Positions 37,130 through 48,229 of a stretch of 64,000 bases of DNA are shown here, piece after piece (within the stretch, counting starts at the first letter, position 1; every line of letters starts with the position of its first letter). This DNA comes from Atherix ibis. Taxonomy: Eukaryota; Arthropoda; Insecta; Diptera; Athericidae. Location of the stretch: assembly GCA_958298945.1 (NCBI GenBank), contig OY282607.1, positions 33,637,000-33,700,999 of the forward strand. Reading direction: 5' to 3'. The notes beneath the pieces were generated by a model. That model was not told where the DNA came from. It saw nothing but the letters and a program-made list of their open reading frames with translations, and made no database searches. The translations under genes were made by a program, and so were the position numbers.

Positions 37130-37375
37130 TCTTCTAAAATTAGTTTTTCATTAATTATTATTTTGTTGTCTAAAGTACACAAAAAGGGTTCCAAAAAGGC
37201 ATCATAAAATTAGCCCTTTTGGAGCCCTTTTTGTGTACTAAAAATAAATGGCTTTTCTTTCTTAAATTAGTTTTTCATTAATTATTATTTATTGGCGAAC
37301 GTACACAAAAAGGGTTCTAAAAGCCATCATAAAATTAGCGTAGAAGGGTTTTTGGGTATACGAACTATTTCATTG
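37130..37375. repeat. two direct repeats with an internal hairpin
   Basis: AAATTAGTTTTTCATTAATT and downstream GTACACAAAAAGGGTTC plus CATCATAAAATTAGC recur in the same order at about 37,136 and 37,264. In the first unit the piece AGTACACAAAAAGGGTTCC (about 37,176) pairs with GGAGCCCTTTTTGTGTACT (about 37,221), a roughly 23-bp stem with one mismatch. Confidence 0.8.
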
Positions 37376-37580
37376 CATTTTTAAATTAAAAAACTAAAGT
37401 TTGGTTCCGTTTTAAGCATTTGTTTTGACATAAAAAAATATTCTTCGACCTAATGGCAAATTTATTCAGATATCTGGAAAAACTTATACCAAATATGATA
37501 ATAACTATCAGCGGTAAATATAAAGGAAATGGTGCTGATTTCACGCATTCTAATGAATCTCCTTAATTAGCCCTTTAATT

Positions 37581-37830
37581 TCAAGCGACAAAGGACAATC
37601 GCTAAGTGTTGATGGATTAAATTTAGAAAATGCTTTCATTGCACATGGTCAATTATACCTTGCTTCCTCCAGAGTAGGAATGCCAAAAAATCTGTGTGTT
37701 TGCACCAAATGAAAAAAACCAAAAATTTTGTATACCCACTTCCATTGCAATTAAGACTTTCAACTAAAAATAAAAACCCATATCTTATATTTATTGAGGG
37801 GCGTAGCAGCGCGCGCCGGGTATTAGCTAG
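37581..37830 (+). mobile_element. Helitron 3' end with helicase tail
   Basis: Codons 37,581-37,709 give DKGQSLSVDGLNLENAFIAH then GQLYLASSRVGMPKNL, the end of a PIF1-type helicase as carried by rolling-circle Helitron transposons (family pattern: GQ-L..VGL.L....F.HGQLYVA.SRV...NL). A stop and frameshift follow at 37,710, after which APNEK fits the expected next residues. The element then finishes GCGCGCGCCGGGTATTAGCTAG at 37,830 followed by T. A GC-rich stretch before a CTAG terminus is the expected Helitron 3' end. The Rep domain and 5' TC end were not found, so it is 5' truncated. Confidence 0.75.
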
Positions 37831-37979
37831 TATATACACATATATATATATTTACAGAGGCATGAACGACTGCTGGGACATTAAAGACCAGAAAGTTAGG
37901 CTGGAGAAACGCTCACAGTTATCCCTAATCTGCCTCGTGTACGAACAGAATGGTAATTACTAGACTGGACCAATAGACA

Positions 37980-38352
37980 CCATTTTTTGGCAACTGATTG
38001 AGCAACAATTAATAAACCAGTCTATTTGATATTCGTACTAAATTTCCTTCTGGGCATGTAAGCTCCTCATAATCTGAAAAGCGCATACTGCTCTCACTGA
38101 CAACATGTGGCAGTCAGTTCACCATCCCTGACATATCATATGAATTTCACATGACCAAGAATTACTTAGCGTGATTATGGATATCCTGGATCCAACAACT
38201 CCATTACCAAGTCCCCTCTTAAATCTTTACAACATTCTAATTCTAATCTGCTCCAAAAAATTTAACAAAAATGTCACTATTCACGCTCCTAACAACAGAC
38301 TATAGTGGCGCTATAAAGTGGCCTCTGGCATAATTCTAAGGGACCTTACATA
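37980..38352 (+). mobile_element. LINE 3' end fragment
   Basis: The region 38,084-38,115 corresponds to the Ile-Gly-His-Thr-Ala-Leu-Thr segment of a LINE RNase H tail (AAGCGCATACTGCTCTCACT). The terminal part GGCGCTATAAAGTGGCCTCT ... TCTAAGGGACCTT matches 28,797-28,870 inverted. The upstream boundary near 37,855-37,980 is unclear. It sits directly after the Helitron end. Confidence 0.55.
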
Positions 38353-38354
38353 CA

Positions 38355-39550
38355 AATATATTAAAACTTTTATAATTTTTTTTTGGAAATTTCTCTCTCC
38401 TAACATAAAGGACAAAACTCAAAAAGTTTTTTTTTTAAAATATTAAATAAGCATTATCTGTACAAAAATTCAAATTTTCTAATGAATGAAGAAATTATTA
38501 ATAGATTATGAAGAAGTTGGCAAATCTTTTTTCATGGTTATATTTTTCACTTTCCATTTCGTAAATAAATACAAAATGATCCACCAAAAAAAAATAAAAA
38601 ATGTTTTCAGCATATACAAAATAAAACTATGGCCAAGTACAATGGCCCCTCCTTAAATCTAGTACGTCACACTTTTATGAAAATGACATTAATTCTTGTC
38701 TGCATTTATAAACACTAACACATAATCGGGTGATTTAAATTTTTTTTACAATATTATTAATACATTTAATAGTAACCAAAATTAATGAAGGTAGTAATGG
38801 CAGACATAAAAATCGTAGCTTATAATTTTTACTACTGATATCACAAAAGGGCTTTTACTACTGATATCATAGTAGTAGTAGTACTAGAACTAGTTTAATT
38901 GGTGTCTGTAATATTTAATGGTGGCATTTTCGTTCAAGAACATAATGAATGTACAAGTCAAAAATTGTTTTTTTTAATTATCGTGATGGCCGACGTGAAA
39001 TTAACTAAAGAAAAATTACATGGTAGAAGCCAAACGAATTCTGATTGACTAATATTATCCTAAAAATGGTCCGATGTTTTTTATCACTAAACATTTTTCT
39101 GCATACAAAACAGCAGTTCGAAGTAACAATTGTAGTTATAGTAGTAGTAGTAATATTTCTTCGTATAAAAACATTATGCTTATACGTTTTTTCATTTTTT
39201 GTTTGTTTGAACAATTAACTTTGTTTTTTTTTTTGGGTAAAAAGTTAAAAGTCACATGCAATTATGACGTTCGTTTTAGGTAAAATTAACGACATTCAAT
39301 ATTTTTGCTACAATTATTAAAATAATTATTATAGAATTAAAAAATGCTAGATTTGGAAATTATTATTGTTTTTATACTATTGTACATCAGCATTGATTTT
39401 TATAAAATGTTTTTAGAAAAATGATTAATTAGTATGAAATGGAAGTTTTAAGGAATTTTTGTTTTTAGATTATCGCAAGCATAAGATCCTTGTTACTGCA
39501 GTTTTTTTTTATTTTAAAAAAAAAACTGCAGAAAAAAACTAAAACAGAAT
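38355..39550. other. AT-rich intronic sequence, simple repeats only
   Basis: Contains a short duplication TTTTACTACTGATATCA (38,827 and 38,851), AGT trinucleotide runs (38,869 and 39,140), and the A/T-tract inverted repeat CTGCAGTTTTTTTTT / AAAAAAAAACTGCAG at 39,496-39,531. Confidence 0.6.
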
Positions 39551-39559
39551 TGAGGCGCG

Positions 39560-39855
39560 TACACAATTCCGACAATAACGAGTAACACTGTCAAAATTTA
39601 TAAAACCTTCGAAATCTTATTTTGAAACGATTTCATCGTCGAATTTGATCTAGTTTCTCATTTTGTCGTTTTGTCGTGATAAAAATTTGAGAGAAATCTT
39701 GGTTATGTGGCAGCATTGTTCAAATTGAAATGAAAGACAAGACTAATCTCTATATATGAGGTTAAAAGAGCATAAAAAATATCAGATAACGTTTCCTTAC
39801 TCGTTGCAATTGTGTTTCAGTGGTTCATTACTCGTTATCGTCGGGATTTTGTTCG
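39560..39855. mobile_element. MITE-like element with 26-bp inverted ends
   Basis: Left end ACACAATTCCGACAATAACG then AGTAAC (39,561 on). The right end inverted is AACAAAATCCCGACGATAAC then GAGTAA (39,853 back). Both ends continue to CACTG, with a short insertion on the right. About 295 bp, no coding capacity. The core GTGGCAGCATT at 39,709 is shared with patches at 6,985 and 28,560. Confidence 0.6.
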
Positions 39856-39859
39856 GTTA

Positions 39860-40940
39860 TTCCCCTTGTTTTCTTAGACCTCATTTTTCTAACAAATTGA
39901 AAAAACACTGATTTTTGATTTTCATATAATTTTCAACGAGTGAAATAAAAGTCAAATTGTAGTTCAAATTCTACGGGGAATAACCCTACAAATAGCTTAT
40001 GTTAATAAGACTACAGTTCGTACTATTCAAAAGGCCCCTTATATACAAATGTAATCTAAATTTTCAGGTAATTATTTGTAAACAAACAAAAAACAAAATA
40101 CCAAAAGCTAATGAGCTTACGAGTCCATTTAAAGTTAATAATAATAAGTGACCCTACAAAATTATAGATGAAAATTATGAATTGCATATGCTAATACCAG
40201 TAGGCCACTAGTTGTTGCAAATGTGTTAAAGGTCTTAAAAATTTAAAAGCAAACAATTGTTGTAAAAAGAAAAGTTTATTAAAAATTGTTAGCAAAAACG
40301 AAGTAAATATATTTTTTCTGTATATAAAAATTAAATATAGTCAATTTTGTTTTCGATGTCATAAAATGAGACCATATTTTTTGTACAATAATAATGTCTA
40401 GTATAAATTAATTTGAAATTCACGCAATAATCAAACTGAATATTTTCATTTAAATAATAGCTAGTGTATTGTTTTAGTAATTTTCAATAACGATAGAATC
40501 TCTTTAAAAATATAAAATTTTTTTATGCCGTTAAATAGGAAAATGTAATTCTTTGAAAATAAAAATGCTTATGAAAAAATTATGCAATTGATTTTATAAA
40601 GAAATTCTTTGATGTAAAATACGTAACTTTGGTTAGGAAAATTTTTGTTTAATTTGAACAAATTTTAATGTTTCTGTCTGTAAAATTTTATAAAGAGTAT
40701 ATATTTTTTAAGTAATTAGAAAAACCCAGACAGAATACACTGAACACAAACAGGTGGATTTATTTCAAATCAAAAACTACCGTTAGAAGTTACGCTAATT
40801 TTATTTTTAAAAAAATTGTAAAAGTACCTAAAAAATCCTTTATCGAATCAGTTTAAATCATTTTTAAAAATATATTTGAAAAATTCTTAACGAACGGCTA
40901 GGTTTATTTTACTTTAAAAATGCAGTAATTTTCGATTAGT
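39860..40940. other. AT-rich 5' part of the giant spin intron
   Basis: No element or gene recognised. Confidence 0.6.
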
Positions 40941-40947
40941 GGCTCAC

Positions 40948-41197
40948 CTGGTATTGTAAATCGATCCATATAGTTGATTAAATTAACAAAGCATAGGACG
41001 GAGATTGTAAACCAATCACTCCGCGATACGGAACGAAGTCCAGTTCCTCTTGTAACTGTGCTCGTACTTCCCGTTGACACAAGCTGTTGGGAAGAATGTG
41101 TGGACGGTAATCCTGATGGAAGCCCAGCAACATCTTCGACTGAGGCGTCCATTGAATCTGCCGTATTAACAATATTATAACCTTGCCTGTTGTGCAT
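40948..41197 (-). CDS. spin: spinster, first coding exon (N-terminus and start of TM1)
   Basis: Encodes 83 codons plus one base. Residues 1-60 are a hydrophilic Ser/Thr-rich cytosolic tail. From about residue 60 comes the highly conserved Spinster entry into the first membrane helix, with SRSDWFTISVLCFVNLINYM followed by DRFTI. Spinster is a major-facilitator-superfamily carrier of late endosomes and lysosomes, implicated in sphingolipid or lysophospholipid export, synapse growth and cell death (family knowledge). The ATG at 41,197 is directly preceded by an in-frame TGA, so it is the first possible start in this exon; an inner Met lies at residue 16. The exon ends CCAG followed by a GTGAG donor (40,947). 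It leaves phase 1, which is exactly what the acceptor of the exon at 2,744 needs. The 5' untranslated part was not resolved. Identity is very secure; the start codon less so. Confidence 0.93.
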
Positions 41198-41339
41198 TCA
41201 ATCGGCTTTTAATTAATAGGTTAAAAATAAAAATAAAAGTAATGTTCGAATATAAACAATTATAGTCTTTTTATTCACTAATTTCAAATATTTTTTAATT
41301 TATTTAAAATAAAAAGTCAATAAAGTTCTTGCTAATTGC

Positions 41340-41560
41340 TTAAAATAAACCGAGAAAAGTCCGCAAGAATCGGGATAGCCGACCAAAATAGAAATTCGCC
41401 ACGGATTTATTTTCGCATACAAAATCACCACCACAAAATTAACCAACTAATCACGCAATCAGCTCAAAACTGAATTTTCTTTCGACGTGTCCGCATACAA
41501 AACCGTACATTTCGAAATATTCTTTCACTTTGACAGTTTCAGCAATGGTTCGGAAAATGT
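41340..41560 (-). promoter_or_regulatory. possible spin promoter or 5' leader region
   Basis: A locally GC-richer block about 150-360 bp upstream of the spin start codon, in contrast to the AT-rich flanks on both sides. It carries a short duplicated motif (TTTTGTATGCG twice on the minus strand). No TATA box stands out. Assigned by position and composition only. Confidence 0.3.
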
Positions 41561-41569
41561 TTACAAGAG

Positions 41570-43400
41570 AGAGCAACAGTCAATTTTGAGTTGTCATCTT
41601 ATGCTTTTTCAGGCAATTTCTCGTAGAAACAAAACAATGGCTGGTATAAAGTTAATGTTGATCTTTCTTAAAATATATATTCTTAAAATATAATAGATTT
41701 GAACAATAATAAATATATTTCCAATTAAACGATTTGACTTTTATAAAAAAAATTTACTAAACTGTCAATTAAAATTTGCGACAAAACATACAGATATGTC
41801 AGAAATTTGACAAAATATTTTTAAAAAAAAATAAATAAATAGTCTGTTTTTATATTGAAAATGATTAAAATAATTTAAATATTTTATTAATATGTTTATA
41901 GAATGTTTGAAAAGAAAATTTAGAAAAATCAAAAAACCATTCAAATGTTTGTACAGAAATTTTCTTATAAAAATGATTGTTTTTTATGAAAACATATTTT
42001 CAAATACGTCTCATTGATTTAAAAATAAAATTAAAATATATGTTTATAATTTTCTTTTCTTCAAAGAAATATAAATTAAATATGATAATTTTAAATTGCC
42101 TTCATATAAAAAGGCAAAATTTACTTTTCTATAAAATTAATTTTTTTTTGAATACGTCAATTCTTCTATTATTTTTAATTATATATGAATTGGTATTTAT
42201 TATGATTTATTATAAAAATGATATTTGAATGCGTGAAATTCTATGTTAAAATACAAGAAAATATAAAATATTTTCGTTTTATGATAAAAAAAAAATCATT
42301 TGTATGGTTTTATAATTTGAAAAGTTTTTATTTGAAGAGAACTATAATGTTTTTTTCTCTCCCTTTTATGTAAATAAACATCATAATTCATTTTTAATAT
42401 AATTTTTTTAAAATAATATTAATATGAAACCATATATACTATTATAGTGAAAATTTTTTTTTATTTCAGAGAAACTACTCACACGATTACAGAAACATTT
42501 TGTATACCTATTATACCATTCAAATGATTAGAAAATAAATTGTCCTCCATCGAAAATTTGTATTTTCGTATATTTTTAGTTATATAAACTGGTAACCAAT
42601 TTATTTTATTATCTTTTAAAAAAGACTTTTATATTAATTTATAAAATATAAAAAAAAAATTATATTTTTATTTAATGTTTATTAATAAAATTTAATGTAT
42701 ATTAATCTTCAAAATAAATTTGATAACAAGAAAATTCGTATAAATCGAAATTCTTACAAATGTTTGTTCCGCTTGACCACTGCGTAAAACACCGTTAATC
42801 TGTGATTAGTTTTCGTGAAATGCTCTTATTAGGTAGGATGTGTGAATTAGTCGAATGCACGTTAGAATTAGGTTTTTAGTTTAATAAAATTTCCAATTTA
42901 TCTTGTGTATTTATTTTCTTAAATTTATTTAACAATTATAATAGTTTGAATAACATAACATATTTTATAGTATTAAAAAATTATACATGTTAACCGTAGG
43001 GCCATATTTGCCGTCGTCTCAGGTATGACGAAAAGAATGTAATTTTAATAATGTTTGAAACACTTTGTTTTACGTTTAGTTTGTTTGTGTGTGTGAAAAG
43101 GTGATAATAATTCATTTGTCGCTGCCGTTGTTGGCTACAAGAATAAAGGGTAAGTCTATTTTATCATACACATATATTATCGTAACATTTATTTTTAATA
43201 ATTAGGTAGCATTATTATTTGACTATAATTTTTTATGCCGTTTTTAATGACTTTTCTAAACTGAAATTTATACTCAAATCTAATTGAGAAAAGAATTGAT
43301 TACCTTTTGTTTTCCAATATAAGACGGCAAATGCAGTTCGTATTTCTAAGTTAATATTTGTAACAAGTGAAAATTGAGTTATTAAAAAAAAAAATTGAAA
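41570..43400. other. AT-rich intergenic sequence upstream of spin
   Basis: Mostly very AT-rich. Two GC-richer patches, 42,770-42,860 and 42,990-43,155, could be noncoding exons or regulatory DNA; the second ends in a donor-like AAAGGGTAAGT. Nothing firmer can be said. Confidence 0.5.
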
Positions 43401-43412
43401 TACTCATTAATA

Positions 43413-44212
43413 TGAGGTCTGTTCAAAAAGTATCGCGAATTTTGAATTTCCACAGGTTACATATATTCGATTTTCGATTTTTTGTGGTGTTATGTTGGTG
43501 CTCATGTCTCTCACTTATGCCGACAAGTTCGGCCATTTTGAATGTTCAGTTAATTTTTGACAGCTGCTTTGTTTGCACGTGTTTTGGCTCGTCCTCGATT
43601 TTTGCTCAATTTCGACCAAAAACAGCATCGCATTAACATTGCTAAGGAGCTGTTGGACTCTGTCCGCGACGACCCAAATTTGTTCCAGATGGTCATAACT
43701 GGTGAGGAATCATGGGTTTATGGTTATGACGTAGAAACCGAAGCTCAATCATCCCAATTAGAGCTGCCGCACGAGCCAAGACCGAAAAAAGCACCAAGTT
43801 CGGCTTACAGTTTTCTTTGATTGCACCATCCGCATCATGAGTTCTTGCCAAAGGGCATAACCTGCAAGTTATGCGCAAGTTGCGCGAAGCAATCCGCCAG
43901 AAATGCCCGGATTTGTGGAAGAACAAAGATTGGTTTTTGCCATTTTTGGCCAGAAACAACACACTAACATAATAATGCTGCAGCAACCGTATTCCCCAGA
44001 TCTGGCCCCCTGTGACTTTTTCTTGTTCCCGAAACGGAAGAGCCCCATGAAAGGACGACGCTACGCTACGATTGAGGAGATAAAGACGGCATCGAAGGAG
44101 GAGCTGAACAAGATCTCAAAAAATGATTTTTTGAAGTGCTTCGAGGATTGGAAAAAACATTGGCACAAGTGTATAATATCTGCTGGGGATTACTTTGAAG
44201 GGGACAAAATAG
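43413..44212 (+). mobile_element. mariner element, copy 2, 3' end truncated
   Basis: Starts after TA (43,411-43,412) with TGAGGTCTGTTCAAAAAGTA, the same inverted end as copy 1. It is closely similar to copy 1 but keeps a different middle part. It stops at GGGGACAAAATAG (44,212), where copy 1 goes on for about 85 bp to its right terminal repeat. From 44,213 the sequence belongs to a different transposon relic. Confidence 0.88.
43600..44212 (+). pseudogene. mariner transposase, broken (copy 2)
   Basis: The N-terminal DNA-binding part is missing. The frame resumes at LNFDQKQHRINIAKELLDSV, passes TGEESWVYGYDVET, where the family has TGDESW, so the first catalytic Asp is replaced by Glu. It then shifts frame through RQKCPDLWKNKDWFLPFLAR and shifts again into QPYSPDLAPCDFFLFPKRK. 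The second catalytic Asp block (HHDNAPAHT in the family) is deleted exactly between WFLP and FLARNN. The end FEGDKI is cut. Inactive for at least three reasons. Confidence 0.85.
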
Positions 44213-44625
44213 CATTAAAAAAATGCTTTCACATATTTCCTGATTGATTTTAATCATTTCGTTCCGAATGTATTCTCTAAGTTGTTTAATTATTTCAGGT
44301 CGAGTAGTGGAGACCTTCTCCTTTAAGTGGTCCCTACTTGAAATCAGGAGTAGTAAAATCTGGGGAGGACGGGAACCAATTGACATCACCATTTTTCGAC
44401 ATAATTCGGTAAGGAAACATCGGTCGCAGAATTTCCATTGTAGCGTGTAGAGTGTGTGACGTCGCAGATTAAAAAAATGACCTATTAGCATTTCACTATA
44501 CTGCTCACCAGTTACCACAACAGCATTGCCAGCAGTTACCTCTAAGAAACACGTACCAATGACCGTTAAGGTTTTTAGTAAACAGCCTCTGTATATTTTG
44601 TTTATAGTTATCAATTTCCTGTAAA
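44213..44625 (-). mobile_element. DD41D-like transposase relic, fused to mariner copy 2
   Basis: On the minus strand, LTVIGTCFLEVTAGNAVVVT then GEQYSEMLIGHFF corresponds to GPYFF...VTVNGERYREMI...FF of the same family as the 5.1-kb element. A neighbouring frame gives MEILRPMFPYRIMSKNGDVN then WFPSSPDFTTPDF, matching the third-Asp region. TTRPEIIKQLREYIRNEM and INQEICESIF are the C-terminal helices. Two or more frameshifts. Its low-coordinate edge forms the junction with the mariner. Confidence 0.65.
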
Positions 44626-44629
44626 AACC

Positions 44630-46020
44630 AGCTCTTGTCTACGGAGCTCTAAACCATTTTCACTCCACTGCCGGCAGCGAACATCGAACATGATCTCTGG
44701 GCTGAGTATCCTGTATTAACTGAATTCAGTTCGGGTGTATATATAATCGTTTTGCTAAATATTTTACAAAACTGTTTGATTAACATCCAATTCTTATGCC
44801 CGATTGATTACCTTACGAATGTTCCAGAACTCTCAGCACCCGGTTCTTAGATTGACAGGTTTTGGTATATCGAAGACTGTAACATGTTCTTAAAAATTAT
44901 TTGATATGTTAAAGATTATAGTACTCTGTAATAGCTATACCACATCTAATCAAAATGACATCAAATTAAAGTTGTAAACTTACCATTAGAACATCTAAAA
45001 AAATGAAGACAATTTTAGAGGAAAAATAACAAACACGTACACTTATAAGATTATAATTCTACCTAATAAAAATTAATTTAAATAAAATCCATAATTCATT
45101 TTATAATAAATAAATTTATTTGATAAATTCCAAAAATATCCATTTTGTAAAAAGTATAATAATGTCCACAAATTTGTTTTTCTATAATTCACAAAAAATA
45201 TATAACCGAAAAATTACAAGGACAAAAACTGATATAAAAACAAATTATAATTTTGTTTTTTACATAAAAATGTAAATTTTTTTATAGATTTTTGGGGAAC
45301 AGAAATAATGCATTTTCTTTTTCTTTTTTTGTTGAAACTAAATTATTTACAAAATTTATTTCCGCTTGATTCTTTCAAATATTCTTAATTACACTCTCAT
45401 CTTAATTATAAATCAAATGTTGTACGATTAAATTCTAATTTTTGGTATTAGCACAATCCTTTTGAATTATATTATAGAGTTTAGATTTATTATATGCATT
45501 TATTTGTGTTATATTTAATTAAATACATTTACGCTTTCTTATTGGGTATTCATACATGCATATCGATTGAATAATATTTGTCTTTTTTTTGCTTTTTTAT
45601 TAAATATTTTGTATAATAAATATATACTTATGTTATTATTTTTTAAATGTATCTTTTTTTTTAAATTCTTAATATTGATTTACATTTTTTAATTAATTTA
45701 TCTAAACTTTTGATGTTGAAATTTAAAAAAAGTGTAGAATAACAAAATACTCACACAATGTACAATATAGGTTAGGTAGTAGAGTACTGAATATAATTTT
45801 TCTTTAATAATAAATTAATAATTTTTTTAAAAAAATGTGGTGTCGAGGATTACTTAGGTATATTTCAGTTTTTTTTTATACATAAAATACAATCTTAGAA
45901 ATCTGTCTATATAAATATTTACTGAGTTAGCAAATTTCTTGGAGATGTTTAAGCTAAACCAAACATTTATTTTTTAGTTTTGATTTTTAGTAAATATTTA
46001 TTATTTTAGTACAGTTTATC
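44630..46020. other. AT-rich intergenic sequence
   Basis: The part 44,630-44,880 is GC-richer and may be the continuation of an inserted element; the rest is very AT-rich with nothing recognised. Confidence 0.5.
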
Positions 46021-46029
46021 CATCTTTTC

Positions 46030-46800
46030 GATGTATTGTAGTACAAGCTTTCTATAAAGTTTGGCGCGAAGGATTAATCCACAAAATAAAAAAGCTTCTC
46101 CCAATGCAATATGAGGATATTTTAAAATCTTACATTTCACTAAGATACTTCAGAACAATACAAGATGGAGCTTACTCGGAATTAAAAGAGATAAAAACTG
46201 GAGTACCTCAAGCGAGTGTACTTGGACCGATTCTTTATAACTTGTACACAAGTGATCTGCCGACGTAAGAAAGTAATAAAATAACAACATTTGCTGATGA
46301 TACGGCAGAAAATAACGAAGAATCAACAACGAAACTGCAATCAGCTATAATGCCAAAAAAACTGGACCCAGAGTTTATGTAGACTTCACCAATAAAAAGA
46401 TTGAATATAAGCCTGTATTTCTCAACATTCAACAAATACCAAATTCCAATACGGCCAAGTACCTAGGCATATCCCTAGATGCTAAGCTGTGCTGGAAAGG
46501 TCACGTGAATAGACACGAAACTGTATTAGTTATTAGGAAGAAAATCTACTTTATCGAAAGGAAATAAATTACTACTCTACAAGCAAGACATTATACCTGT
46601 CTGGACTAACGTTATCGAGCTCTGGAAATACACCAAAAGAAGTCATTTAAATATAATATAATGGTTCCAGAATAAAGTACTAAAAAAATAGTAAAAATAT
46701 TTAAAAAAAGTCACGAACAAAGACTTCTACAATATGTAAATGTTCAGGCTGGTAAATTCCTAGACAACAACGGCACAACACACGGAATCAAAAGAGTTCA
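46030..46800 (+). mobile_element. jockey-like LINE, reverse transcriptase fragment
   Basis: The + strand gives VQAFYKVWREGLIHKIKKLL, ILKSYISLRYFRTIQDGAYS, KTGVPQASVLGPILYNLYTS, then TTFADDTAENNE. These are consecutive RT motifs of jockey-clade non-LTR elements, ending with the catalytic FADD box. Further pieces (LLGRKSTLSKGNKLLLYKQD then IIPVWTNVIELW) match the conserved thumb region. Stops and deletions break the frame; in particular the region between FADD and the thumb is shortened. 5' truncated. Confidence 0.82.
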
Positions 46801-48190
46801 ACCTTTTGAGCTGGTATAACTATAATATAATAAAAAAAAAACCAGAAAAAATAAAAGAGTTACTGCATCTTAGGTTTGGTAAAAAAAACTAGCAAACATT
46901 GAAATAAATTGCTTATTAGTTTTAAGACTACATCACAATAGCCTTCAGCGGAATCGTTCTTGAGATGGTAACGCTTAAGGAAGGTGTTTTTACTGGGTTA
47001 ATGTACCACACTACTATGAGTCAAGCGCGCCAGATACTCGTAGTGTGTTTCGAGGTTTTCACCTGCCCACACAAAAAATGATATTTTATTGGAAAAAATA
47101 CAAGGGCTGTTCGAAAGTTCTTGGTCCAAGCTATAATTAAGGCCATTATCGATATGAATTTTTTTGGCTAAGTTGTAACATCTGCCACGTACACACGCAT
47201 ATGTTAATTTATAAAATTGTTCACCTAATTGCTTTGCATTCACCAAGGATTAGATGTATTTAATAATTTTGTTGGAAATAGAGAAAATTGAACATAAATT
47301 CTTTGTTCTTTTTTATAAAATGCCTAAACTACCGGGCCAAAAACAAAGAAACTTCATCCAGGGGCTCCATATAATCTGAAAAATGTCTATTTAGAAAATT
47401 TAGTTTATTTTACCCGTACAGAGTATTTATTAGTCATCCTGCCTACAACAGCCTTCGCAAACATACGGTGCATGTATAAAATGGCGGAATTGCAGTAAAC
47501 ACAGGGCTCCTGAGAGCTTTTTTTCAGGTTTTGACATTTCAATTTAATATACGTGTTAAATAAATTACTAGATATAAGCAAAACATCACTTCATTATATT
47601 AATAAAAATACAATACCAAAAATTTGACATATTGTATCAAAAAATAACGTGGTTACAAACAAATGAGTGAGGTAAATGAGAGCCGCATTACGATTTTCCA
47701 TATATTATAAAGAGCCACACCATAGTTCCATAGTATTATATACTTAAATTCGCACCCGTGAACTAGGAAGCCGCATATACTCATTCGTATATGTGCAATT
47801 TTATGCGTTTACATCAAATGCGTCCAGCTTGGTTACAAATGCATATGTGCGACACCTAATTTTATCATTTGTAACCGTTTATCCAATCAGCTACTGTAAA
47901 ATCAAGCGTGCAACTACTCTATTCGAAACGCTGAAAGCAAATCGCAAAAAGTAAATGTCGTACTAGATTATAAATGAGTTTCGTAAAAGAGGTACTTTTT
48001 GACAGTTCATAAATTTCAAGTCTATTGTTTTAGTTTTGGTTAGTTTTTGTTGTTGTTTTTTTTTCAATAAAAAGTTTATTTTTCGATAGTAATTATGAAA
48101 AGAAAACGATTTTAACTCACAATATTGAGAGAAAAATATTGGTGAGTAAAAATAATCCGTTTGAATTGCAAGAAAAGAGTATGGTACTCG
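46800..48190. other. intergenic sequence with a possible mariner end
   Basis: At 47,099-47,132, ACAAGGGCTGTTCGAAAGTT then CTTGGTCCAAGC next to a TA looks like a mariner-type terminal repeat; no partner was found. A GC-richer block at 47,740-47,960 is unassigned and could be regulatory. Confidence 0.4.
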
Positions 48191-48194
48191 TACA

Positions 48195-48225
48195 TACAGT
48201 GAGTCACAAAAATATCCTTACACCG
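48195..48225 (+). repeat. possible Tc1-like terminal repeat
   Basis: TACAGTGAGTCACAAAAATA then TCCTTACA resembles the ends of Tc1-type transposons, inserted at TA. No transposase or second end seen. Confidence 0.35.
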
Positions 48226-48229
48226 TTTA

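Noticed and set aside
43140..43160. Donor-like AAAGGGTAAGT
   Set aside because: No acceptor, frame or promoter nearby; kept only as a note.
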